Source of the DNA: Bacteroidia bacterium | Lineage (GTDB): Bacteria; Bacteroidota; Bacteroidia; 2-12-FULL-35-15 | DNA: 39,989 nt | NCBI GenBank assembly: GCA_016786925.1 | Contig: JAEUTU010000127.1 | Span: forward strand, 1-39,989 | Direction: 5' to 3' | Shown here: positions 8,618-14,500 of the stretch, piece after piece | How the letters are laid out: every line of letters begins with the position of its first letter | Numbering within the stretch: position 1 is the first letter of the stretch | The notes under the pieces: model-generated | The model's input: the letters and a program-made list of their open reading frames with translations, nothing else | Told to the model about the DNA's origin: nothing | Database searches by the model: none | Made by a program: the position numbers and the translations under genes

Positions 8618-8643
8618 CCTTGCAGGTGTTATCACCTGCAAGG
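8618..8643 (+). repeat. Palindromic repeat, GGTG-TTAT-CACC family, copy 2
   Basis: Perfect 11-bp arms (CCTTGCAGGTG) around TTAT, with the TTGCC flank also seen at copy 3. Compared with copy 1 the third base pair is T-A instead of A-T, a compensatory change. Copy 4 lies 27 bases away in inverse orientation, so the two form an inverted pair behind the AHSA1-PhnB gene. Confidence 0.85.
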
Positions 8644-8670
8644 ATCTATTTATTGTTTCTTGCTTAGATT

Positions 8671-8698
8671 CCTTTGTCGGTGATAACACCAACAAAGG
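8671..8698 (-). repeat. Palindromic repeat, GGTG-TTAT-CACC family, copy 4 (inverted, diverged arms)
   Basis: Read on the minus strand the core is GGTG-TTAT-CACC with outer arms CCTTTGT/ACAAAGG and one C-A mismatch between core and arm. It starts 30 bases beyond the stop of the AHSA1-PhnB gene. Confidence 0.7.
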
Positions 8699-8728
8699 CT
8701 GTAACATACGGCCTCCAGCGTCCAACTT

Positions 8729-9694
8729 CTAATCCGAATAATTGATCATCCAGTTGATGCCGTATTTATCGGAGAATTCACCGAAGTAAGCACCAAAGAA
8801 CATATCCGCCATAGGCATAGTTACATTGCCGCCTGCTGAAAGTTCATTGAACAATCTGTCGGCTTCCGCTCTTGATTCGGGCTCCAGACAAATGTGCATG
8901 TTGTTTCCTTTTGTCAACGTAAAGCCCATTTCTTTTGGTGCATCTGTTCCCATTAGAATATGACCTCCTGTGATTGGCAATTCCACATGTAATATCATTT
9001 TTTTGATCTCTTCCGTAATAGGCGGATTTTCAGGACTCGCAGGAATATCGCCAAAGCGTTGGATGCCTTTTCCAACAAATTCTGATCTGAAAGCAGAGCG
9101 GTAGAATAAAAATGCTTCTTCAGTTTTGCCATCAAAGTTCAAATAGCTACATACACGTGCTTTGTTGCTCGTTTTGTTCTCTTTACGAAGTTTTACTTGT
9201 GCTTCTAAATACTGATCCAAATTACCCAATGCCATGGTAAATCCTTCTTTAAAGCCCATAGAAATGATCTTTTCCAGGTCTTCTAATGATTCGTATTGAG
9301 CAACAATATTCACGGTAGTGATATCATTACTTGTTTCTACAAATGTGTTATTCCAAACGGTGCGCGGAAATTCCGTGTTTACATTTCCTTTTTCATCGCA
9401 AAAAGCATCCAATCCGGAGAAACTTTTTAGCGGACTGATCTTCTTGTAATGGTTCAAACAATAATGTCTTTCTCCTTGCGGACTTTCCATATAATACAAC
9501 CACATGCCACCTTCACGGAAATCCATGGAAACAGTTCTTGTCTGGTAAGGCTTTGGTGCCCACCACTGATCCAATAATTCAGGTTTGGTCCAGGCGTCCC
9601 ACACCAATTGCAGACCAGCTGCAAACTCACGTTTTACATTTACCGTATTATTTTCTTTGTTGACAATAAAGTCGAATTGAAGATTTGGATTCAT
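8729..9694 (-). CDS. AHSA1/SRPBCC - PhnB-type VOC fusion protein
   Basis: 321 residues, two families in one chain. Residues 10-165 are an AHSA1-type START-like ligand-binding fold (VWDAWTKPELLDQWWAPKPY, MDFREGGMWLYYM, MGFKEGFTMALGNLDQYL). Residues 178-320 are a PhnB/YjdN-type VOC domain (YLNFDGKTEEAFLFYRSAF, HVELPITGGHILMGTD, FFGAYFGEFSDKYGINWMINY). These families are normally separate neighbouring genes under an ArsR repressor. The frame is continuous through the KLRKENKTSNKA joint, so I see no sign of an assembly error. It starts 3 bases after the ArsR gene and must be controlled by it. Substrate unknown; a role in detoxification or stress is guesswork. Confidence 0.88.
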   Translation of the reverse strand: MNPNLQFDFIVNKENNTVNVKREFAAGLQLVWDAWTKPELLDQWWAPKPYQTRTVSMDFREGGMWLYYMESPQGERHYCLNHYKKISPLKSFSGLDAFCDEKGNVNTEFPRTVWNNTFVETSNDITTVNIVAQYESLEDLEKIISMGFKEGFTMALGNLDQYLEAQVKLRKENKTSNKARVCSYLNFDGKTEEAFLFYRSAFRSEFVGKGIQRFGDIPASPENPPITEEIKKMILHVELPITGGHILMGTDAPKEMGFTLTKGNNMHICLEPESRAEADRLFNELSAGGNVTMPMADMFFGAYFGEFSDKYGINWMINYSD

Positions 9695-9697
9695 TTG

Positions 9698-10015
9698 TTA
9701 TTTTTTGTTTTTAAGGTTAGCTAATACATTATCTAATTGGTTAAAGCGCTTTTCCCAGATCTTGCGGAACTGTTCCAGCCATTTATCTACTTCTTTCATT
9801 TTGTTGACATTCAATTGGTAATAGATCTCCCGTCCTTGATGTGTTTGTTCTACCAATTCACATTCCGTCAGGATCTTTAAATGTTTGGATACCGCTTGTC
9901 GCGAAGTATCAAAGTGTTCTGCCAAAGCATTGGGTGTCATAGCTTGTAAAGCGATGAGCGTAATGATGGCTCTGCGTGTTGGATCGGCTATGGCTTGGAA
10001 TACATCTCTTCTCAT
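9698..10015 (-). CDS. ArsR-family transcriptional repressor
   Basis: 105 residues, a complete ArsR winged helix: [14 protein letters not shown] at the start, recognition region [23 protein letters not shown] (27-49), wing REIYYQLN (62-69), and a helical tail. No Cys pair for metal sensing is present; it belongs to the SdpR-like, non-metal subgroup often paired with AHSA1 genes. It is first in the operon with the AHSA1-PhnB fusion. Two GCAAC/GGTTGC palindromes overlap its promoter, so autorepression is very likely. The inducer is unknown. Confidence 0.93.
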   Translation of the reverse strand: MRRDVFQAIADPTRRAIITLIALQAMTPNALAEHFDTSRQAVSKHLKILTECELVEQTHQGREIYYQLNVNKMKEVDKWLEQFRKIWEKRFNQLDNVLANLKNKK

Positions 10016-10031
10016 AAAAATTATTATTTAA

Positions 10032-10047
10032 GCAACTAATCGGTTGC
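10032..10047. promoter_or_regulatory. ArsR operator O2 (GCAAC-N6-GTTGC)
   Basis: Inverted repeat GCAACTAATCGGTTGC, 5-bp arms, placed between the -7 box and the start codon of the ArsR gene. Its centre is 26 bases from that of the better palindrome O1, so the two sites lie on a similar face of the helix. Confidence 0.65.
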
Positions 10048-10077
10048 AAATATATGTGCAACCTTTTGGTTGCGCAA
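10047..10077 (-). promoter_or_regulatory. Promoter of the arsR / AHSA1-PhnB operon
   Basis: On the minus strand TTG (10077-10075), 20 bases, then TATATTTG (10054-10047): an exact Bacteroidota -33/-7 pair. Operator O1 fills the spacer and O2 begins at the last base of the -7 box. Confidence 0.75.
10058..10073. promoter_or_regulatory. ArsR operator O1 (GCAACC-TTTT-GGTTGC)
   Basis: Perfect 6-bp inverted repeat with a 4-base centre, lying entirely between the -33 and -7 elements of the operon promoter, where a bound repressor would exclude RNA polymerase. Best candidate site for the ArsR protein encoded 43 bases downstream. Confidence 0.75.
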
Positions 10078-10129
10078 GTTTTTTAAAAGAAATATTTAAA
10101 ATAATGGTAAAAGGGAGAATTTAAATGAG

Positions 10130-10618
10130 CTATTCGTTCAGCAGTTTCTCTGCTCTAAATAATGCCAATGCTTTTTCTGTTTCACTGCTTCCATCCATAG
10201 CTCCGGGTAGAAGAATGAGTCGCTTCTTTAATTTCCCGTTTTCATCTTCAAATAATACTTCAAAGCGGGAGCGGCTCATTCCCAAAATTCCTTTTTTGAA
10301 TTTCACTTCTTTGATCTTATTCCTTCCTATAATAGGTGTTGTCGAGTGATTTCTACTATTAATAATGTTAAATATAAGATACAATGCAAAGACACTCATT
10401 AAAATGGCTTGCGGTATCTGTTGCTTTTGATACGAATCAATACCCATGTATATGAAAGCAACAGCTATGATACCATAGATGATCAAGATCTGTGATATTT
10501 TATTTCCAACAGTTATTGCTGCAACATTGCCAATTACTCCATCTCTGCTCAATACGATCTTATCAGCAAGCACATGACAATAGCCTGTTTTAGTTTTGAA
10601 TGTATTAGTGTTTTCCAT
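10130..10618 (-). CDS. Small membrane protein, function unknown
   Basis: 162 residues. A polar N-terminus (1-35), two adjacent membrane helices (about 43-60 and 69-87), then a cytoplasmic beta-rich domain of about 70 residues (IGRNKIKEVKFKKG, SRFEVLFEDENGK, KKRLILLPGAM) that resembles bacterial PH-like or YcxB-type domains; that likeness is weak. A C-terminal helix follows. It is 11 bases downstream of the small Cys-rich lipoprotein gene and probably shares its transcript, perhaps with the GldK/J-like and GldN-like genes further upstream. Confidence 0.75.
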   Translation of the reverse strand: MENTNTFKTKTGYCHVLADKIVLSRDGVIGNVAAITVGNKISQILIIYGIIAVAFIYMGIDSYQKQQIPQAILMSVFALYLIFNIINSRNHSTTPIIGRNKIKEVKFKKGILGMSRSRFEVLFEDENGKLKKRLILLPGAMDGSSETEKALALFRAEKLLNE

Positions 10619-10629
10619 GTATAAGTGAT

Positions 10630-10989
10630 CTAATATACTTGAATTATATACCTTTCCTGTTCCACTTCTGTACTGTCACAATTCATTGTTGCTCCTAGTC
10701 GTTTCAATTTTATGGTATCTATCCCGGGTGATGTTCCCTCAAATACAAATGCGGCTATATAATTACATCCTGCGCAATCGTCCGGGCCGGGATCTATGGT
10801 TATTTTATCTTTTAGTTGTGTATGTTTTAATTCTTTACTGTTAAAGAGACAGTAATAACAACAGGAGTTTGTGGAGTAGTAGATGTTTACTTGTTCGCCT
10901 TTCCGGATCTTATAAATGCTTTTGTTTTCATAGCTATTACAGCCTGAAAACAACAAACAAATAAAAAAAAGGGTTATTAAATATTTCAT
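10630..10989 (-). CDS. Small Cys-rich putative lipoprotein
   Basis: 119 residues. Short signal peptide with lipobox LFSGC (Cys17). The mature part has several Cys in a suggestive layout: CCYYC at 43-47, CAGC at about 73-76, and a further Cys near 103, which could form disulfides or bind metal. I recognise no family. A palindromic repeat lies only 8 bases before its ATG, where the ribosome must land; the hairpin could therefore affect its translation. It sits between the GldN-like gene and a small membrane protein gene, all on one strand. Confidence 0.72.
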   Translation of the reverse strand: MKYLITLFFICLLFSGCNSYENKSIYKIRKGEQVNIYYSTNSCCYYCLFNSKELKHTQLKDKITIDPGPDDCAGCNYIAAFVFEGTSPGIDTIKLKRLGATMNCDSTEVEQERYIIQVY

Positions 10990-10997
10990 CTTTTGCC

Positions 10998-11021
10998 CTT
11001 GCAGGTGTTATCACCTGCAAG
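10998..11021 (+). repeat. Palindromic repeat, GGTG-TTAT-CACC family, copy 3
   Basis: 10-bp arms (CTTGCAGGTG) around TTAT, with the same TTGCC flank as copy 2. It starts 19 bases beyond the stop of the GldN-like gene and ends 8 bases before the start codon of the Cys-rich lipoprotein. A T-run follows on the plus strand only, opposite to transcription. Confidence 0.85.
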
Positions 11022-11040
11022 TTTTTTGTTTAAATTTCAT

Positions 11041-11994
11041 TTATTCCGCCAAGCTGATCCAGATATCATGTTCGGATTCGATCAAACTCATTTCTATGCG
11101 TTCGGATTCTTTTACCGCTTCCATTCCTTTAGCATAAGCTGAAATAGGTCTGTCATACACATTCGATTCTTTATAGATCTGGCCATAAAAATAACGGTAA
11201 AAGAACAGATCGTCCATGCTTTTGATCTGCTTTGTTATTTGCACTTGCTCCTGAGCTAGTATTGTTCTTAGTTCAGGGAAATAGATCCAATAGAGGTCTG
11301 AGGTATCGTTTGTGTTATTATTGATGGCAACAGGACAAATGCCTATTATCCTCGATTCTGAAACCAGCCGGTCCTTGTCAAAAAATGTATCTTCCTTTAG
11401 CTTAAAAGCAATTACCTTTAAATTATTGGTGTTTTGGATTTGTTTTAATTCCTCCCTGAACTCATCATCCTTGCTGTTGTATGCTTTAAACAGTTGCTCA
11501 TTCAGCCCTTTGTTGATCAATTGAAAGAGTTTGTTGTTATTGAATAAGACCGGGTTTTCAGAAGGTCTTATTTCTCTCCAGATGCGTTTCGACCACATAA
11601 CAGCTCTTTCCTGCAGAGGAAAGTAATGGATATATCCTTTTTCATTGTAACAGATCTCATAAGGCGAAGTATTCAATAACTGAACAGGTGCATCTTTTGG
11701 CACAGCAGGAACAATACGTGTAAAATGAAATGGATCTGTATAAACTCTTTGCATACGCATTCTTCCCGTTGAATCCCAAACAGTCCATTTGCCTATACGG
11801 TAATTATTTTCAAAAAAACCTCCCGCTTTCTTTTTACCGTTGGGATAATACGAAACATATGTTCCATTTAAACGACCTGCGGTGGTTTCATATTTACAAT
11901 GAGTATAACTGTTTTTAAAAACATGCTTTTCTTTTCCGTTTTGAATAAAGGAAAAGAGCAGGAGGGAGGCTATTATGAAAAGGAGCTGTTTCAT
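11041..11994 (-). CDS. GldN/PorN-like T9SS protein with N-terminal MORN-like repeats
   Basis: 317 residues from the ATG chosen because it overlaps the upstream stop as ATGA; an ATG six codons earlier is less likely. Signal peptide 1-18. Residues about 36-85 carry MORN/YwqK-type repeats (GRLNGTYVSYYPNGKKK, GFFENNYRIGKWTVWDSTG). Residues 130-316 match GldN/PorN: AVMWSKRIWREI, FKLKEDTFFDKDRLV, RIIGICPV, LYWIYFPELRTILA, MDDLFF, YKESNVYDRPI and ESERI...ESEHDIW. GldN forms the periplasmic ring of the T9SS with GldK. Here the partner gene upstream is GldK/GldJ-like and no gldL or gldM is present, so this is an accessory paralogue, not the core locus. The MORN part is not a feature of standard GldN as I know it. 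Confidence 0.85.
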   Translation of the reverse strand: MKQLLFIIASLLLFSFIQNGKEKHVFKNSYTHCKYETTAGRLNGTYVSYYPNGKKKAGGFFENNYRIGKWTVWDSTGRMRMQRVYTDPFHFTRIVPAVPKDAPVQLLNTSPYEICYNEKGYIHYFPLQERAVMWSKRIWREIRPSENPVLFNNNKLFQLINKGLNEQLFKAYNSKDDEFREELKQIQNTNNLKVIAFKLKEDTFFDKDRLVSESRIIGICPVAINNNTNDTSDLYWIYFPELRTILAQEQVQITKQIKSMDDLFFYRYFYGQIYKESNVYDRPISAYAKGMEAVKESERIEMSLIESEHDIWISLAE

Positions 11995-12818
11995 TTTCTT
12001 TTGATCCCCCAATAGTTTAAAAGTGAAGTACTCAAACTCTTATCGTTCAATTCTTTTGGAACAGATTTCACTTGTTCTTTTACACAACGGAAGCCAATGT
12101 ATTTGTAACCGTCATTGGCATAAAAGCTGGCAAAGTCCATGAATTTTTTATCCTGTTGATAAAAAAAATTGTTGCCCATTACCCGTTTACGCTTGAGTAC
12201 ACGCGCATCATTTGATGAGTGAAAATAAAAATGATCGAAAAAGAAATTGATCGGTTCATTGGCTTTGTTAAACAAAAAAAAAGATTCATCGTAAGTTGCT
12301 AAAGTCCAGTCAGAATAATTTTTATTGAGATCGTGCTTTTGTTTTGTATTCTCTAAATAGTAATGAGCAGAAAGCCATTCCGAGCAATGTGGCAATCGGT
12401 AAATAATGCGGATACTGTCTTTATTCTCTTTGATGGTCTTCCACTTGCAATAGTTCATGGCATTGTCCCAGGAGATACCCAGAACAGGGAAATCTTCATA
12501 TTGTTTTTCATTCAGGTATTTTTCTCTGACAGCTTTTGTTCCGATCGAAGTGTCAGGTAATTGTGTGCGGTAGAATGCCTCGCTCGAATCTTTTTTGATA
12601 GCAGCAAGGTATTCTTTGTATTCTTTGAGTGTGACTTGCTTGCTGATCTCAAATTCCTTGATCGTCTGGATAGATTTTTTATTTTCATTCCCGATCATTT
12701 TATACAAGTTCAACTCTTGTTTTGGGATAGAGTAGAAAATTTGTTGAGCACTAGCTGTTGTCCCTGCAAATAGCAGCACAAAAAAGAGTAGGGGCAATAT
12801 GCGAGTTAATATTCTCAA
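11991..12818 (-). CDS. GldK/GldJ-like protein with SUMF1 (formylglycine-enzyme-like) fold
   Basis: 275 residues. Signal peptide 1-25 (ends TASAQQ), apparently type I: there is no lipobox Cys, unlike GldK and GldJ, which are lipoproteins. Residues about 54-247 have SUMF1-fold hallmarks: EFEISKQVTLKEYKEYL, DFPVLGISWDNAMNYCKWKT (109-128), YRLPHCSEWLSA (140-151) and YKYIGFRCVKE (238-248). As far as I can judge it lacks the catalytic Cys pair of true formylglycine-generating enzymes, as do GldK and GldJ. Its stop overlaps the ATG of the GldN-like gene by four bases, so the two are coupled. A periplasmic ring or scaffold role together with the GldN-like protein is inferred from these homologies. 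Confidence 0.8.
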   Translation of the reverse strand: MRILTRILPLLFFVLLFAGTTASAQQIFYSIPKQELNLYKMIGNENKKSIQTIKEFEISKQVTLKEYKEYLAAIKKDSSEAFYRTQLPDTSIGTKAVREKYLNEKQYEDFPVLGISWDNAMNYCKWKTIKENKDSIRIIYRLPHCSEWLSAHYYLENTKQKHDLNKNYSDWTLATYDESFFLFNKANEPINFFFDHFYFHSSNDARVLKRKRVMGNNFFYQQDKKFMDFASFYANDGYKYIGFRCVKEQVKSVPKELNDKSLSTSLLNYWGIKRK

Positions 12819-12897
12819 TAGTTAGAACTTATAACAATAAATTTAAGGAATTATTTTGATTGTTTAATTATCATCAATCCCCAATTTCTAAATCCAA

Positions 12898-12970
12898 TTA
12901 ATCCTATTGATCTAAGTTCTTTTCCTCAAGCGTTCTCGACTTCGCTCGAACTGACATTTAATTTCTCAAT
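12898..12970 (+). repeat. Diverged, internally deleted third copy of the about 280-bp direct repeat
   Basis: Shares AATCCTA, TGATCT, TTCCTCAAG, GTTCTC and then GCTCGAACTGACATTTAATT with the copies at 13456 and 14146, but lacks about 100 bases in the middle and the leading palindrome. It runs up to the stop codon of the AHSA1 gene. Same orientation as the other two. Confidence 0.65.
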
Positions 12971-12971
12971 C

Positions 12972-13424
12972 TTAATTCCTGAAATTCTCCTTCTTCAATT
13001 CCCTTTCCAGTCTATCGAAATTCTCTTCGTTCTTGGGTGCTGCAAATGGTCTTATTTTATTGCATTCTTCCTCCGTATTAAACATCATACGGAACGATAT
13101 TTTTGTTTGTGTATCGTTGATCTTTTCAAAACCGACTTCCATATCGAACAAAGGTTGTGAGCTTCTTGTCCAGGCTACTAATCGCTGTGGTTCTACTTTT
13201 GTAAATACAGAAGCATTCTCATAATTCCCTTTTTCCGGACCATGCATGGTAAGGATCCATTTGCCTCCCACTTGTAAGTCAAATTCATGAATGGTATTGG
13301 TAAAACCTTCCGGTCCCCACCAGTTCTTTAGTTGCAAAGGATCAGCAAATGCCTGATATACTTTTTCTACACTCGTATTCAGTATTCTGGAGTTGTATAT
13401 TTCTTTGGCGGATGTTGTGTTCAT
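12972..13424 (-). CDS. AHSA1/SRPBCC-family protein
   Basis: 150 residues from the ATG reading MNTTSAKEI. An upstream in-frame ATG would add 35 residues, but these come from the repeat (the LSFGEGWGE peptide) and are not part of the family. AHSA1 motifs: VYQAFADPLQLKNWWGPEGF (22-41), FDLQVGGKWILTMHGP, and MEVGFEKINDTQTKISF. It is a START-like ligand-binding fold; ligand unknown. No ArsR gene is adjacent, unlike the AHSA1-PhnB unit at 8.7-10 kb. It is bracketed by copies of a direct repeat on both sides. Confidence 0.88.
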   Translation of the reverse strand: MNTTSAKEIYNSRILNTSVEKVYQAFADPLQLKNWWGPEGFTNTIHEFDLQVGGKWILTMHGPEKGNYENASVFTKVEPQRLVAWTRSSQPLFDMEVGFEKINDTQTKISFRMMFNTEEECNKIRPFAAPKNEENFDRLERELKKENFRN

Positions 13425-13455
13425 GTTTTGTCTGTTTAATTTTTTAGTGTTTTTC

Positions 13456-13736
13456 ACCTCTCCCCAGCCCTCTCCAAAGGAGAGGGTGTTTGTTCTAACA
13501 ATTATTTTTGTTTTAAAATTATCAATCATTAATCAAACTGACCTCATCTTTTTTCATCCATTCAATCCTAATGATCTGCGTACTATTTCCTCAAGTGTTC
13601 TCCCTTCGGCAGGCTTTGGTTCTAAAGTTATTCAATTTCTCAAGCGTTCTCCACTCGTTTCTCGACAGGCTCGAAATGACTGCGCTCGGGGCAGGCTCTC
13701 GCTCGAACTGACATTTAATTCCTCAATCCTCAATCC
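13456..13736 (+). repeat. About 280-bp direct repeat, copy A
   Basis: Nearly identical over its whole length to 14146-14425 (a handful of substitutions and one indel). It opens with the palindrome CCCTCTCC-AAA-GGAGAGGG (13468-13486), then an AT-rich part, then a segment with TCGACAGGCTCGAAATGAC and GCTCGAACTGACATTTAATT. The opening part gives the [10 protein letters not shown] / LSFGEGWGE peptides that turn up in over-called Bacteroidota proteins. It fills most of the 361 bases between the AHSA1 and DUF2200 genes; no gene is seen there. Confidence 0.88.
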
Positions 13737-13785
13737 TAAATCATTCTTCCTACTTATCATTTATAATTTATCATTTATAATTTCC

Positions 13786-14139
13786 TTAACCCTTCCTTAA
13801 GATCTTCTCCATTGCTTTTCCTTTGGCTAACTCGTCCACCAGTTTATCTAAATAGCGCATTTTCTGGATCAAAGGATCTTCAATTTCTTCGACACGATAA
13901 CCGCAAATAACACCGGTTATTTTGGATGCATTCGGATTCAATTGCGGAGCTTCAGCAAAAAAGGTCTCAAAATCTATTTTCTTGTCTATCTGTTTTTGGA
14001 GCGACTTTTTATCATAACCTGTCAGCCAGAAAATAACAGTGTCCAGCTCTTCTTTGCTTCTGCCTTTGCTTTCCACCTTTTTGATGTACAATGGATATAC
14101 ACTGGCAAATACAAGTGCGTAGATTCTTTCTTTTTTCAT
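13786..14139 (-). CDS. DUF2200 family protein
   Basis: 117 residues, full length for DUF2200, with family motifs near the start: [36 protein letters not shown] (8-43 region) and [56 protein letters not shown]. Cytoplasmic, no membrane segment. The family has no established function; bacterial members are often found next to AHSA1 or DUF1801-type genes on mobile or accessory DNA. The direct repeat begins 6 bases before its ATG, so its promoter, if it has one of its own, must lie within the repeat. Confidence 0.9.
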   Translation of the reverse strand: MKKERIYALVFASVYPLYIKKVESKGRSKEELDTVIFWLTGYDKKSLQKQIDKKIDFETFFAEAPQLNPNASKITGVICGYRVEEIEDPLIQKMRYLDKLVDELAKGKAMEKILRKG

Positions 14140-14145
14140 TGGTTG

Positions 14146-14425
14146 ACCTCTCCCCAGCCCTCTCCAAAGGAGAGGGAGTTTGTTCTAATTATCATTTTTG
14201 TTTTAAAATTATCAATCATCAATCAAACTGACCTCATCTTTTTCATCCATTCAATCCTAATGATCTGCGTACTATTTCCTCAAGTGCTCTCCCTTCGGCA
14301 GGCTTTGGTTCTAAAGTTATTCAATTTCTCAAGCGTTCTCCACTCGTTTCTCGACAGGCTCGAAATGACTGCGCTCGGGGCAGCCTCTGGCTCGAACTGA
14401 CATTTAATTCCCCAATCCTCAAATC
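14146..14425 (+). repeat. About 280-bp direct repeat, copy B
   Basis: Second long copy of the module at 13456-13736, in the same orientation. It starts 6 bases from the DUF2200 start codon, with palindrome CCCTCTCC-AAA-GGAGAGGG at 14158-14176. It makes up most of the 361 bases between the DUF2200 and oxidoreductase genes. Confidence 0.88.
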
Positions 14426-14439
14426 CTCAATCTCCTTTT

Positions 14440-14486
14440 CCTAATTCGTAATTCGTACATTCGTACGGATTCGTATTCGTAGATCT
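14440..14486 (+). repeat. ATTCGTA-type short repeat tract
   Basis: Irregular tandem of ATTCGTA / ATTCGTAC units (AATTCGTAATTCGTACATT, then GGATTCGTATTCGTAG). Such tracts are common between Bacteroidota genes. It lies just past the oxidoreductase stop. Confidence 0.5.
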
Positions 14487-14500
14487 CCAACAACCAACAA

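Noticed and set aside
4655..11021. The palindromes as a CRISPR array or as ordinary terminators
   Set aside because: Copies are kilobases apart with genes between, and lack regular spacers; on the transcribed strand no T-run follows.
11995..12012. Upstream ATG giving six more residues (MGDQKK) on the GldN-like protein
   Set aside because: The ATGA overlap with the previous stop and the signal peptide beginning at MKQLL favour the second ATG.
13425..13529. N-terminal extension of 35 residues on the AHSA1 protein
   Set aside because: It is translated from the repeat (LSFGEGWGE peptide) and is not part of the family; the ATG at 13424 gives a normal-length protein.
12972..14139. AHSA1 and DUF2200 pair as a toxin-antitoxin or defence module
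   Set aside because: Neither family has evidence for such a role and the genes are separated by a 280-base repeat; the block is better described as repeat-flanked accessory genes.
13942..14400. Plus-strand open frame of 152 codons
   Set aside because: It overlaps the DUF2200 gene in antisense and then runs through the repeat ([10 protein letters not shown] peptide); no coding character.
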